Shown here: positions 10,385 through 22,655 of the stretch, in pieces
Numbering within the stretch: the first letter of the stretch is position 1
How the letters are laid out: each line of letters begins with the position of its first letter
Origin: Sepiola atlantica
Lineage: Eukaryota > Mollusca > Cephalopoda > Sepiida > Sepiolidae
Assembly (NCBI GenBank): GCA_963556195.1
Contig: OY744517.1
Coordinates: forward strand, 147,572,882 to 147,636,881
Direction of reading: 5' to 3'
Length of the DNA stretch: 64,000 nucleotides
Notes under the pieces: generated by a model
What the model was told of the DNA's origin: nothing
What the model saw: only the letters and a program-made list of their open reading frames with translations
Database searches by the model: none
Made by a program: the position numbers and the translations under genes

Positions 10385-10389
10385 GTTAG

Positions 10390-10754
10390 TTTACCTAATG
10401 CTTTTTTTCTTTTTATATTTTAATCACACCAAAATACATATTAAAATATTATTTGGTATTGGGATTTAGTTATGTTTAAAACCATCTATTTTAATTGTTC
10501 TAATTAGCCGTAATTTGAAATGTACTCACAATTCATAATTCTTTTGCTAAGTGTCTGTATATTACTGTCACCTTCTCTCATTGTATGTGTGGTAACTCCC
10601 ACTCCTATTTATGCAGTTTCTATCACTCACGATACCGTCTCTCTGTCCCTCTGTATAATTACAGTTGAAGGTAATAAAACTAACTATAAAACATTAAATT
10701 GGAATATGTCATTATAAACAATAGGTAATATCCCCACGATTATCAAAGATAAAA

Positions 10755-10756
<2 letters not shown>
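10390..10756. other. AT-rich spacer
   Basis: I see no gene or element. The short open frame at 10520-10717 has no recognisable domain. Confidence 0.5.
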
Positions 10757-10813
<57 letters not shown>

Positions 10814-10888
10814 ACACAGAGAGACTAATTCTGGCTCAAACAAGCTAACTCTAGTTTATTAGTTATCCAACAGGCGATATGTTTCCTA

Positions 10889-10978
<90 letters not shown>
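10757..10978. repeat. Two (TA)n microsatellites
   Basis: Pure TA at 10757-10809 and 10891-10978, separated by about 80 bases of unique sequence. The tyrosine-isoleucine frames across them on both strands are artefacts. Confidence 0.95.
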
Positions 10979-10980
<2 letters not shown>

Positions 10981-12179
10981 TTCACAAATATTACAGTTCG
11001 AAAGGCTTGGCATTGGTCAAGATATTCGTTCAAATTTTGTAAAACTGTGTGGTTATCAAAAGAAAAAAACATCTTTTAGACTGAATAAATTCACATTCGA
11101 AATCGTTCGTGTTGAATTGCACTTGTCATTAGAACTCATGCGTTATCGATTAAGTGCATCTTAACGCCAGCATAATTCAATTTAAGACTTGAGTGTTAAT
11201 TCTAGCGATCGAGCATCAGAAATTGTCATAAGATATCTTAAACGTTGAACGGGGTCGAAGACTGAGAAGTGTAATTACTCCAAAAATTGCGCATTAATAA
11301 GTGACTACATTTTTTTTAAATCGCGAAAGCCATAATGGCGATAATAACTTCCGGTGCGCATGTGTGTTCATAGCGTTCCCTATTAATCATTCCTTCCTTT
11401 CTTTACGGCAATTGAACTTCCAAACCAAATCATACACACTTCTGTCCGTCCCTTTTTATTACTAGCGGAAGTACATGTTTATGCTGGTTTTCTCAAACTT
11501 TCCTGAACTTTAAAGCTAGCTCATGAAAGTCATCCAATCATTAAGTGCAAGTTTTAAAACTACCCAAGAGAAATAACTGCCGTTTGACTTTTTAAGATCC
11601 GTTCAACAGTTCATCAAAATCTATGTGTAGTCTGCACCATTGATTATCAGTTTGGGGGCCATAGTTGATTTTCTTTCATTCGTTTTATATTTTTTTTCTT
11701 ATTTTTTTTGTTTATTTTTGTAATGTTATCCGAAAGTATTTGATAAAAACTTGAACTGCCATATAAATATAAAAAAAAGTTTATTACTGTAAGTGAATAA
11801 TGCAATAGGTTGGTAACTAGCTTGTAATGTATACGGGGAATGGCCCAGCTTTACTCATACTACCGTCGTACTCCTCGAGGCTAGCATTGTCGTCGTTGAT
11901 ATGCAACTCGAGAGAGTTCATTGTTTAAGAAAGGGAGGGGGGTCAATGGAGATTTTATAATAAGGGCACAACTTCTGCAGGTTGTTATACGTTTAAAATG
12001 TCCTGGTCTATCCATAACCAATAAGTATAACTTCTCATACCCCGTATTACCGAATTATACTCATTCAAAATTATTTTTCAATTGAAACTGGCATTACTAG
12101 CCTTTCTGCTTACATTAGTACTTCGTAACATATTGAGAATAGTGTACTTTTTAAAAGAATTTATTCCTGTATTTTATTG
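10979..12179. other. Spacer without recognisable features
   Basis: Moderately AT-rich sequence with T-rich runs near 11685-11720. Nothing identifiable. Confidence 0.5.
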
Positions 12180-12181
12180 TA

Positions 12182-12808
12182 CTTATGCAGTTTACGGACC
12201 GCCTTAAAACCGACGATTCGTCGGCATATTCTTACATGTTACGTTAACCGCCGGAAAGTGCCGAAACACTTAGCCAATGAAATAGTAGCAGCCTAAATTT
12301 GTCAAACGCAATTTCAGAAAAATTAAACAATTTTTAAAAATTGATTAAAGTCAGTATGAATCTAATCGAGTTGGGGCAGACAATTACTGACTTTTGTCAA
12401 AAAAGAAAACTGTTAGGCGAAAAGAGTTGCCAAACGTGTATACATACATACAAATTGAAAAGAAAAATGATTTGAAGGGCACGTAAACACCCTAAGCCTA
12501 ACAGAAATCTGCTAACCAAACACCCTAACCCTAACCTAACCCTATAACAGAAAAACATTCTAACCCTTACCTAATCCTAACAGAACAACTACCTAACCCT
12601 AACCTAAATTTTTCATTGAAATTACCATACGATGACTGTTTTCTTCTCTATTTAAATGATTTCCCCTTAATTATTACTGATTACTAGCGTTTTAACATTG
12701 GCCAGCATTTTAAACACAAAAACACGAAGTTTTCGTTCGGCAGCTGCCGTTGGTTAACGTAACCTGCAGAAATGTGCCCACGATAACTCGGTCCGTAAAC
12801 TGCATAAG
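12182..12808. mobile_element. MITE with TA duplication and TTAGGG-like interior
   Basis: CTTATGCAGTTTACGGACCG at 12182-12201 is perfectly inverted at 12789-12808, and TA flanks both ends. Further inside, a GTTACGTTAACC block also occurs in both arms. The 627-bp interior has no coding frame but contains a degenerate run of CCTAACC units at about 12489-12610. TA target choice suggests mobilisation by a Tc1/mariner-type transposase, which is inference. A sub-terminal block resembles that of the MITE at 58849-59385 (CCGGAAAGTGCCGAA versus CCAGAAATGCCGAA). Confidence 0.75.
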
Positions 12809-12810
12809 TA

Positions 12811-13422
12811 CCAATTTTCTTTTCACCCTTAATTCATATCAACCAGGATCATATCCTTAATTTTGTTGAAAAAGAGTAGGGCTACATTGACCCCAGACGC
12901 ACAACGATTAGATTAATATAAACCCTTGTTGGTATTAATAGTCACTCATTTTGAGCATTCTTCCTTAACTTCTACTTGTATGTACGCACCTAATAGATTC
13001 ATGTTAAAAAAAGAATTCCACCAGTTAATTTTGACAAAAAATGTTTTCTACTTCGTATAATTGATAAGGGGTTTGCTTTCAGATATTCATTTAATCCATA
13101 TGTATGAGATGAGTGTAATAAACGTTCTCACCAAAATGACATAGAAAAACGTTACATTTTCAGTAAAAACAAACAATCATATAAAGTATTTACTAATATT
13201 GGAAATTTTGTTGGTCAAATCGAAATTTTTGTTCATGAAATCACAAAATTACCTGATAATGATGAAAAGAGATTATTAGAAAAATAAGTTCATATAAATC
13301 TATATGTCTATACATGTATTTGTATATATCTATCTACCTACGTAGTATTTTATCGCATTCTATTCATATCTACCTATAGCAGTTAGTTCATATTTATCTC
13401 ATTCTGTTTGCATTTCCCTCTC
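12811..13422. other. AT-rich spacer
   Basis: No gene or element recognised. Confidence 0.5.
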
Positions 13423-13423
13423 T

Positions 13424-13453
13424 TTCTCTCTCTCCCTCCCTCCCTCTCTCTCT

Positions 13454-13526
<73 letters not shown>

Positions 13527-13657
13527 TTGTTTATACGTACGTATACGTTTCATCCTTACGGGAATCGTTAGTGTAGAGAAGAATTATTCATACCGGTCGT
13601 TTGACTCGAACACCGGAACACGAGTCATGTTTAAAACTCAAATTTCAACGGCTTCGT

Positions 13658-13751
<94 letters not shown>
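13424..13751. repeat. (CT)n-(TA)n and (TA)n microsatellites
   Basis: CT-rich run 13424-13456 passes into TA 13457-13521. A second pure TA array occupies 13660-13751 and abuts the foldback element at 13805. Confidence 0.95.
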
Positions 13752-13752
<1 letters not shown>

Positions 13753-13804
13753 TAAATTTCGTGTACAACAGAATCGTAGGATGAATTTTAGAGGAAGCAT
13801 TATT

Positions 13805-14429
13805 ATAATCAATGAAACAGACGAGTTGAAAAAAAAGGAAGGAAAATTGTTAAAATTACCTTAAGGCCTTATCGTCTGACCCTCTGAGAGGAAACGTCAG
13901 AATGGTAAATTAAAAACTAAAAGTCGAATGAGATATGAGGGGAAAAACTTATTTCAGTTGGAGGAAACGATTGAGAGCAAAAAAAAGGGTAAATCTCTCA
14001 ACGTTATGGTGGCTTTGAATCATTAAAGATCTCCAACTGATGCTTCAAAATCTTTTGTCTACACAGGCTAGGTCGAGAGTTGTTAATGACTAACGCCTCA
14101 ATAATATTGAGAGTGTAGTTCGACCTGGCACTGTGTAAAACAGAAAACCACCCATCGGAATAGTAGTCAGAACAACTATTTGTACTAACGAGGTGATTAC
14201 CGATGGCTGATTCCTGTGCCTGGAAGTTCCCGGATGATCTCGAAACCTTGTGTAGGCGAATATCACGTAGTATGTGTTGGGATATTCTAAATTCTAATCT
14301 TTGGGATGTCTTGCCAACTTTTAGTTTTTAATTTACCATTCTGACGTTTCCTCTCAGAGGGTCAGACGATAAGGCCTTAAGGTAATTTTAACAATTTTCC
14401 TTCCTTTTTTCCACTCGTCTGTTTCATTG

Positions 14430-14434
<5 letters not shown>
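13805..14434. mobile_element. 630-bp foldback element
   Basis: 13805-13922 is almost exactly the reverse complement of 14318-14434, giving arms of about 118 bases around a 395-base loop. Both arms carry the palindrome-like core CCTTAAGGCCTTATCGTCTG. (TA)n follows the right arm directly. No coding frame lies in the loop. The high arm identity suggests recent origin or arm homogenisation. I class it as a foldback or MITE-type element; no target duplication is resolvable in the TA-rich flanks. Confidence 0.75.
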
Positions 14435-14470
<36 letters not shown>

Positions 14471-14672
14471 CGACGCCAATTAATCCGTGTTTCGATGATC
14501 TTACATCTTAACAAGACTGTGGAAAAACAAAAGTGAAAGTCCGCATTAAAACTGTCACCAGCAAATCAGAGGTGAAGAAAAGAAATAAAGAAAACAGAAA
14601 AGGGAAATCTGACGTCATGAGTCAACAAAATAACTCATCAATCACGCTTATATATTGCTGTCTGGCATAAAT

Positions 14673-14738
<66 letters not shown>
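14435..14738. repeat. (TA)n arrays around a unique 200-bp segment
   Basis: TA arrays at 14435-14469 and 14679-14738 enclose about 210 bases with no recognised feature. The second array abuts repeat family B. Confidence 0.9.
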
Positions 14739-14739
<1 letters not shown>

Positions 14740-14740
<1 letters not shown>

Positions 14741-15320
14741 GAGAATACACGTTCCAGGATGGGTAAAATTGAACCTCCGAACAAAACAGTTTTGACCACT
14801 TTTATGTCGCCTTACGAAAATTAAAATCGAGATATACTGATAACCTAATATCTAGAATCTTAATGCAATTTTGATCAAAATCCATTACATGATTTTAGTT
14901 CCAGAAAAGTTCTAAAATTCAAGGCTTAATCTTAAGAAGAAATGGAAAGTCATGGAATCTTGCTTAATTAGTGTCTCATAATTATGGATCAAATTAAATG
15001 CAAATCTAAAATATTTTAACTTTCAATTAGGAGTTGGTGTCCATATTATGGCCCCTAAAAACTTTTTCAAATTATTCAAAAGATGCTAAAACTCGGAATA
15101 TTAATTAAGTCTAATTTAAGTTTAAGTATATGTCTAATACCTATTGTTAAAACTTCATAAAAATCGGAGGTATCTGGATTTTGATGAATGGGATTCCACT
15201 CTCTTTTTTATCCATTTGCATAAAACCAAATTAAACTAAATATCGCTCATATTACTGACCCTTACGCCTATCGGTTGTGTTCCAAAATTCATAATGATGG
15301 ATTAATTAGTTTAGGAGTGT
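14740..15320 (-). repeat. Dispersed repeat family B, copy 1
   Basis: In reverse orientation this stretch matches 37310-37870 and 55250-55737 and, less completely, 32015-32440. Shared blocks include CACTCCTAAACTAATTAA near the start, a TTTAATTTGGTTT block, an AAGCAAGATT block and a GGATGGGTA-like word close to the (TA)n end. The family is non-coding and about 570 bp long. No inverted ends are obvious. It could be a non-autonomous transposon or the end of a larger one. Confidence 0.65.
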
Positions 15321-15353
15321 ATCAAGTACATAGAAATACTAAAGTTTATCTAT

Positions 15354-15410
15354 TTAAGTTCAGCGGTATATGCAAGCTGGTGTCACTTTAGTAATGACTG
15401 CTGAACTTAA
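15354..15410. repeat. Short inverted repeat (hairpin)
   Basis: TTAAGTTCAGC at 15354-15364 is inverted at 15400-15410, with an inner GTCA...TGAC pair. The length would suit a small hairpin RNA, but nothing else supports transcription. Confidence 0.4.
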
Positions 15411-15829
15411 AAATGTCTTCTTTAATATACAAATAATGATATTATATCAATGCAAAAGATGTAAATAATGTCATTCAGAATATTATCGCCAAATATCATG
15501 AATCACAACAGTTAAAAATATGTCAGTGCTACAAAAGGCGGTTATTTATGCCTTATGGAAAGCTAACAATATTCAAAAGTAAATAATTGGGATGCACTTT
15601 TTCTGTTATCACAAAGATAATAACACAAAGTAGTTAAATTCAAGACAACAGATAAAGTCCAGCTGAAGTGGGTCCTTATTTCCAATCGATTTGTAATTCG
15701 TGGTGAAATTTCCAAAGCCTGAAATGTAGATTTTTCTCGGTAACCAATACCCCAGGATTTCATCAACTCATATATGACAGCAGGATACCGATGTTGAAGC
15801 CACTACTAAGATTTAAACAGAAACAAAAA

Positions 15830-16390
15830 GCGTTCAATATGGAATAGAGATGATGGAAATTGATTTTATTATCAATGGAAGTGATGATTCAAGACGTTAT
15901 GAATCTGTTGTTGATCTGGAGAAAGTGATACGATTGATATGATGTAAAATGCGTGAAAATACTTAAGATTTTCTCAATCTGTAAATGTTGCATGTTTTCG
16001 AAGGTGTCAAAAAGATGCTTCTTGAAAAGATCAATTAATGCTGTTGGAATTACATCATATGTAAATCAGTAGGGTATTTTACACGATTTCCTTATTTCAT
16101 GATTTGAGGACAAGTTTGGGTACAATGCTTTCATTTTCCAGCATGATCTTGCTCCACTCCATACAGAGAATTATTTTTAAAAATGGTTCAAGGAGAGAGG
16201 AACAGGATACTGGTTTTTGATTGGTCTACAAATAGTCCAGATAAGAAGTGCATAGAAACTGTTGAAGAATTGAAGTGAGTCATTATTGCAGTGTTGGCAT
16301 CAGTGCCAATGGAGACTTGTCGTGATTTAATCGATTCATTACAAGAATGACTGAAATAAATATTGGCACTTCTGTAGTATATATGAAGCA
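15830..16390 (+). pseudogene. Tc1-like transposase relic
   Basis: Translation in shifting frames gives QHDLAPLHTENYF...KWFKERG (from 16139) and then, one frame over, DWSTNSPD and ETVEELK...ETCRDLIDSLQE. This is the order around the second and third catalytic acidic residues of Tc1-type DDE transposases. The glutamate region is altered and several stops are present. The N-terminal part is too decayed to delimit. A fragment of the same relic recurs at 17625-17680. Confidence 0.6.
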
Positions 16391-16543
16391 GCAGATTTTC
16401 TGTCCTTCTACTGAAAATAAAGGGAGGTAATTCAACCGGAAGTGATTTTTTTACAACATAAAAAAATGCAAGACTGGTTTGTTTTTGGGTAACAATTAAC
16501 AATTTCTTTTTTTTATTATATGAAGTAAAATAATTTTAAATAA

Positions 16544-16972
<429 letters not shown>

Positions 16973-17620
16973 TATTAAGAAATCAGGCGGTGTGCCTGTA
17001 AAAAATCTATTGTTTTTTGCGGCTGGTTCATTAAATTACCAATGTCTCGAAGATTAATCTCATTTAACTCCATTTTCTAAATACTAATTTACACTTCCGG
17101 TGAATTCTGAATGAATGGTACTTGGAGAAAAAAAAACGGAACTCTTCAATTTCGATTTCTTAATCGGCAGCTGCTTCATATATACTACAGAAGTGCCTAA
17201 ATATTAAATGTAAAGGCTGGGAATAAAAAGCGGGATAAACAGGAAAACGGAGTGGCCTTTGATGAGAGCAGGAAACATTAAAAGCAAGATACGGTGTATT
17301 GCACCGATGGTGAGATGGAGTTAAAGACGGGCGAAGATCAAAAGAATAGTTAGATACATTGCAGTGTCTGTTAGGTGGAGCACGTTTTGTCGATCTGACC
17401 ATACCGGGTCTAGGATAGAAACCGGCTTATTTTGGGAGAGCGATTCTTCAGAAGCGTTCAGTAATAAAAGACAATCAGAAAAAAAGACAATATGATAACG
17501 AAGATAACGGTTAATGAGATGGATAGATTGTACTTTAACAATTGTTCAAGTGTGTTAATTTGTAAATACTTTTGTTTTGATAAAATACTTTTTATCTTTT
17601 TGTTAAGAAATATTGTTGTC
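16973..17620. other. Spacer with no recognised feature
   Basis: The sequence is slightly GC-richer than its surroundings near 17200-17420, where a short open frame exists on the minus strand. I cannot assign a product. It may be further Tc1-element or unknown repeat sequence. Confidence 0.4.
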
Positions 17621-17624
17621 TCTC

Positions 17625-17680
17625 ATGGTGTATTACATAATTTACGTATTTCATAATTTGGGGACAAGTTTGAGTACACT
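17625..17680 (+). repeat. Tc1-relic fragment
   Basis: TATTTCATAATTTGGGGACA closely resembles TATTTCATGATTTGAGGACA at about 16092-16111, including flanking words. It joins directly to LINE sequence at 17681. Confidence 0.55.
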
Positions 17681-18130
17681 TATCGCCCCATTAGTCTCTT
17701 CCCTCTCTTCGCTAAAATCTTTAAGTTGTTAATTAACCAAGCGCTAGTCCACCACCTCGTAAATCCTAAACTCTTTCTGATCGACAGTATGGATTTAGGC
17801 AAGCCCGTTCTCGTGCGGATACCCTAACGATCATCTCTGAACGTATATACCATGCACAGGACAAGGTGGTGGAAGCTAGGGCGGTAACCCTTGATATATC
17901 CAAAGCCTTTTACATGATCTAACATGAAAATTAAATTGTATGGTATTACTGGACGAATACTTAATATTATCAAATCCTCCTTAGACAAGACAAAAATCCA
18001 GGTTCTCCTCGATGGCCGTACATCCAAAAAACATGACATTAATGCGTGTGTGCCCCTGATATTCATAAACGATCTCTCTCATATAGTGGGAGAACGACTC
18101 TTCAGCACCATTCAGTATGATTACGATTAA
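17681..18130 (+). pseudogene. Jockey/CR1-type LINE RT fragment
   Basis: Translation gives YRPISLFPLFAKIF, then after a frameshift QARSTADT-like and LDISKAF blocks, then KLYGITGRILNIIKSS and VLLDGRTSK with INACVP and FINDLSH. These are successive reverse transcriptase motifs of APE-type LINEs, ending before the catalytic ADD motif. Frameshifts and an internal deletion make it non-functional. Confidence 0.75.
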
Positions 18131-18139
18131 TAACTCTGG

Positions 18140-20400
18140 TGTTATCAGTGACTAGATGGCGACAAGAGAATGGTGATGATTGAAGAGACAATTGGCATTT
18201 TGGAAAGACGGAAAAGAGACAAGGCCGGTTAGCTACCCATCTTGCATTCTCCGCGAGGGGAATCCCCCAAAATGCTAATAAGTAACCGAATACATCATAC
18301 CTCTAGGGGATCCCGAAAGGGGGCGGAAGAGATTCTCAACAGGAAGGATTTTACGGAAACGGACGAAACTGCCAAATCAACAACGAATGTAGATGCAGGA
18401 AGGAATGCAAGAATCGGAGAGGCTTAAGAATCCATAAAAAATGCCTTGAGGAATGAAATCAAGAGTAACGTGTGGGTGTAAGCTCTGGTGAGACGGGAGA
18501 GATGCAGGATCGAGATTCACACCATAGAGCCCAGTTCTTCGAAGCTAACGTTCTGTATACTCGGAGCCAATAAAAAGATAAAGTGCCCCCAGCTAACAAC
18601 ATCGAGGCCTGGCAAGACTTCGACTCGGACATTTACGAGATGCTTCAGTCGACTACGAAGGGAAACGTAACACACGACTATTTATCAGTGATACCGTAAA
18701 ACTGTAGTAAAGTGTTAAAATTAAGTACATTTTAATCATTGTATATATAAATATAAAGATAATGTGGCGTCTAGCGAGCAACAAAGAGGTCTGGCAATAC
18801 TTCGATTCAGACATACTTCAGTCGGCAACGAAGGGAGGCGTGGATAAACAACTAAAATTCATGACGACAATAATTACCAGCATGGCGTCAGAGAGATTTG
18901 GTTACGGCGAACCTCAACAGCTAAAGACGTTCGATCACCGCTTACAGTATGGCGAATAACATTGAAGAACTGAGAAAGGAAATAAGATTCCTTAGAAGCT
19001 CTTTAAAAATACAGATATAGAGGAACGTCAATCTCTCAAGGAGCTCTGGGAAATACTCAGAGGGAAATTAAAAACCATTTGGCCAGCTGGGTGGCATAGA
19101 CAAAGAAGGAAAGAAAGATCGAAGAAGCGAGACAATTTTTTAACCAAAGAAAGAATCATCAAAGACGCTGGACGAATTCCGTATTATTTCCTTGATTTAT
19201 TTTTCGAGTTATTATCAAGACGCCTTTCGAATTTCTTTCTCATAAAAGGTTATATTGATACATCAGTCTAGAAAGGCGGGGTCGCCAGCATACCAGGTTG
19301 CCTGGAGCAAAAGGAGAGCAACTGATACCTGAGAGCATTATGGTTGGACCTCACAAATGCCTACAGTTCCACACCACACAAAGTGATGGAAGAAACCATG
19401 AAGAGACATCACGTGCCTTCAAACTTAAGCAAACTCATACCGAAATACTATGAAGAATTCCGTCTGAGACTAGTTTCTGGAATAAGAGCGTCAGAATGGC
19501 AAAAACTGGAAGGGGCATCATAGCGGGTCGTAAATTTTATGCTGGTCTCTTCTCGTTGGCTATAAACATGTTCGTTAAGGCAGCTGAGATGTAATGCCGA
19601 ACCCCATTATCCAAATCAGGTGCACATCAGCCCCCGATAAGAGCTTACATGGACGAACTACTCGTGACAACACCAGTCACTTGAGGTAGATGGCTTTTAA
19701 AGGGGCTGGAAAAAAATATGACATGTGTCAGAATTAATTTCAATCCAGCAATGTCGAGGTTCCTAGTTACTGAAAGAAAGCCAACGTCACGGAGAAAGTC
19801 CGATTTACGCTACAAGGGCAATAATAATAATACCCTAAGTGAAAAGCCTGTTAATAGCTTGCGCAAGACTTTCAACAGTAGTGTTAAAGACAGTCGTAAT
19901 TAGCAGACTATTAAGGACCTTGGGGAATGGCTGACCAAGATAGATAAATCGAGATTGCGAGGGGGGGGCATGTCACGGCATGGCTCTTTCAGCACACTGT
20001 GTTTTCCCGGATATTGCGGCCATTGCTCATCTATGATTTTCTTTGAAACTGAATTTGGAAAAAAACAAAGCAATGCATCATCTGAGAACTGTCGGTGTCA
20101 TGGGAGAAATCCATCACCTCAGCTAATGAGAAAAAGGACCGAATACCAGGAAATGGTCGAAAAATGTTGAGAGAATGGATGGTGGATTCACTAAGAGCCT
20201 ATAGAAGTTTGTTGCATGAGTTTCTGTGGGTCAATCGCTATACAGAGCACTGACAAAAATAGGTATAGTGGGAGCAGCGAGGATCAATGTTTTAAAGGAC
20301 ATAACAAATAAAGTGCGAGCGTCGTCTAAATGGATTTGGCTAAACAGATCGGAGCCCTGGAAAAGAAAGACAAACACACCAGATACATTATAAAAAGGTT
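18140..20400 (+). pseudogene. Decayed zinc-finger/RT LINE (R2-like group)
   Basis: The order along the plus strand matches a LINE ORF. It begins with a zinc-finger-like CRCRKECKNRRGLRIHKKCL block near 18390. A linker repeats a WQ-FDSD motif (18612 and 18790) and contains FMTTIITSMASERFGYGE. From 19330 comes RT: LWLDLTNAYSSTPHK, then RRHHVPSNLSK and VSGIRASEWQKLE. At 19645 PPIRAYMDELLVTT stands where the catalytic YxDD-type motif belongs. The end contains SEKPVNSLRKTFNSSVKD. Many stops and frameshifts are present. The zinc-finger N-terminus plus RT suggests the restriction-like endonuclease group of LINEs. The duplicated WQ-FDSD block suggests an internal duplication. Confidence 0.7.
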
Positions 20401-21465
20401 TTTTTCCATCATGTTGATATTTTTATTCGTGATCCATCACGCTGACATGTTTATATATGTAGTATTTAATTATTTTGTTTTAATCGGCAATTTTGAACAG
20501 TTTAGTGTATAAAATTGACAATTGTTGATATGTGCATAAACGAACATTTAGAGATTGTTATTGTATTCATGTGTTTTTTTAATCGACGCGTTCAACTATT
20601 TATACTTAGTAAAATTGATAATCGTTAGCGTGTGTTTAATCGATGCTTCTACGGAATTTGAACCAAACCAAACTGACTTTTACAGAACTAAACATAACAT
20701 TTAGGTTGGTGTCATTTTGGGATTAGGTTAGGGTTTGGTTATGGATAGGTGGGGGTCGGTTTGTGGTTCGGTTAAGAAAGAAAAAAGTGATGGAGATGGA
20801 GGAAAAACAGTTATCGTTAAGATTCTGATTAATAATACATGTGAAGATAGTTTTCAATACCAGAAACGGGTATGTTGTGTACAAATATTTAGTAAATAAT
20901 TTATTGGTTTATAAGTTTTTCGATATTAGTATTAATATGAGCAGGATTGATTATTTTAAAAGGTAACGTTTAATTTTCTAGTTCTAATAAGTAAATATTT
21001 TGTGTACGAAGAATCAATCTTGCAGCTGATGGGGTTTATTTTTCTCGTAATTAGAATAAAGTGTATTACATGGGATCAGTTGTTCGATTGGACTGTTTCA
21101 GAAGCAATACATAAATTAGGTAGTTTAGATAATAAAAGTAAAAACCAACTTACCCAAATGCGAACCCAAGGAAATACAATGTAGAAACAGAGAAAGGTGA
21201 TGGAAGGTATTTTATGAGAGTGGTGGGAGTGGGGACTACTTTTATTGACTGATGCCTACTGACGTGTCTCGATAAAAACAGTCGAACATTATCACTTCAA
21301 AAAATTGTAATCTGTGCAATGTCGACGTGCGTAGCTTAATTATTTCAAGCATGCGACCTGGCGCGTCCGGAATCAGGTCGGGGTTGCTGTCTGAGTCTAA
21401 TTGGCAGTGACGACAGTTCATCACTGAAGACCACCCTTGACGCATCTAGAAAATGTATTTTACAA
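20401..21465. other. Spacer with a TTAGG-rich patch
   Basis: Unassigned AT-rich sequence. At 20713-20765 there are several GGTTAGGG/GGTTTGG words resembling the telomere-like tracts in nearby MITEs. Boundaries of an element could not be found. Confidence 0.45.
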
Positions 21466-21525
21466 TCGATATATATATATATATATATATCGATATATAT
21501 ATATATTAAATAAGATGAAAACGCC

Positions 21526-21616
<91 letters not shown>

Positions 21617-21622
21617 GTATGT
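21466..21622. repeat. (TA)n microsatellite with CGATATAT units
   Basis: TA-rich 21466-21506, then pure TA 21529-21610, passing into a short TG run. Confidence 0.95.
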
Positions 21623-22039
21623 GTGTGTGTGTATCTCTGTCCGTGCATATGGATTTACTACTAAAGCTCTGCTGTTTTTTGTTATTTTTTTGGCTTGCTT
21701 GTCGCCCTGCACACTTCAAACATACTTAAATGTTTTAGGTGGTAAGAGGGATGACGAATAACATAAATATAGAGCGAATGATAAAATAAGTGAACTGAAT
21801 CGAATGGTGTAATTAATTCAAACGAAGGGTGTAAGGAGAAGTAGGATAGAAGAAATAGGGAGAATAGTGGGAAGAGAGAGAAAGGGAGAGAGAGGAGGGA
21901 GGACGAGGAAGCAGATAGATAGAGAGGAAAGTATATATAAATGGGGAAATGAGAGATACAATACAATGTATTCTGAGTTTATCAAATCATTTACGTGAGA
22001 ACGACATTATTATCACCATTATCAAATTTAAGAAATTAT

Positions 22040-22040
<1 letters not shown>
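21623..22040. other. Spacer with purine-rich tract
   Basis: A GA-rich stretch lies at about 21835-21930. Nothing else recognised. Confidence 0.5.

Positions 22041-22041
<1 letters not shown>

Positions 22042-22135
<94 letters not shown>
22042..22135. repeat. (TAA)n-(TA)n compound microsatellite
   Basis: TAA units 22042-22086 pass into TA units 22093-22134. Confidence 0.95.
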
Positions 22136-22138
<3 letters not shown>

Positions 22139-22655
22139 ACAATACTGTAGGGCCCCATTATGCAAGGCACAGTAGGTTAACTAGTATCAAATAGCTAATT
22201 TTGTTATTGAAAAATAGGTTTTGTTTCGGGACTCAGAAGTGAGTCAGAGAAGAGTTTGATCCAAGAATAGTCATAATAAATTTAGACCTGACGTGACCTT
22301 TGAGTCAGAGATCAGAGTGAGTCGTTTTTGTCCCCATATCGTGCGTGGGAATGATGATTACGTCACCACAGAAAACAATAACTTAGCTTTTTAGAATCAG
22401 TCTGAGCTTAGAGGCGATACCGTTCAGACCGGGTGCGAGCATGTAGCCGGCAAACTGGTAAGGCCCCGTTCTGGGAGGGCAGAAGATATCCCAAAAGGAA
22501 CCGGAAAATAGCCGGAGTATGAGAGAGTCGAAGCCGAAATCCCCCTGACAGCAAACGAACCAAGAAATAAGAATTGTGTGAGAATAAAGAAACTTGTGTG
22601 AAATTTCCCTTCAAGAAAATTCGTGTCTCGTGTATTCATTCTGTCTGAGACAGAC
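22135..22655 (+). mobile_element. Possible solo LTR or LTR plus leader
   Basis: The segment starts TGTTACAATACTG and contains a promoter-poor but GC-richer middle. It has an AATAAA signal near 22587 followed by GTGTCTCGTGTATTCATTCTG, which resembles the R/U5 layout of the LTR at 5356. A possible end lies near GAGACA at 22655. No second LTR, target duplication or primer site was found, so it may instead be a non-coding exon or other GC-richer DNA. Confidence 0.25.

Noticed and set aside
10825..13864. Several frames of alternating Tyr-Ile on both strands (also near 21345, 23351, 29000, 34499, 36275, 41637, 55722, 56317)
   Set aside because: They are translations of (TA)n and (CT)n arrays with chance flanks.
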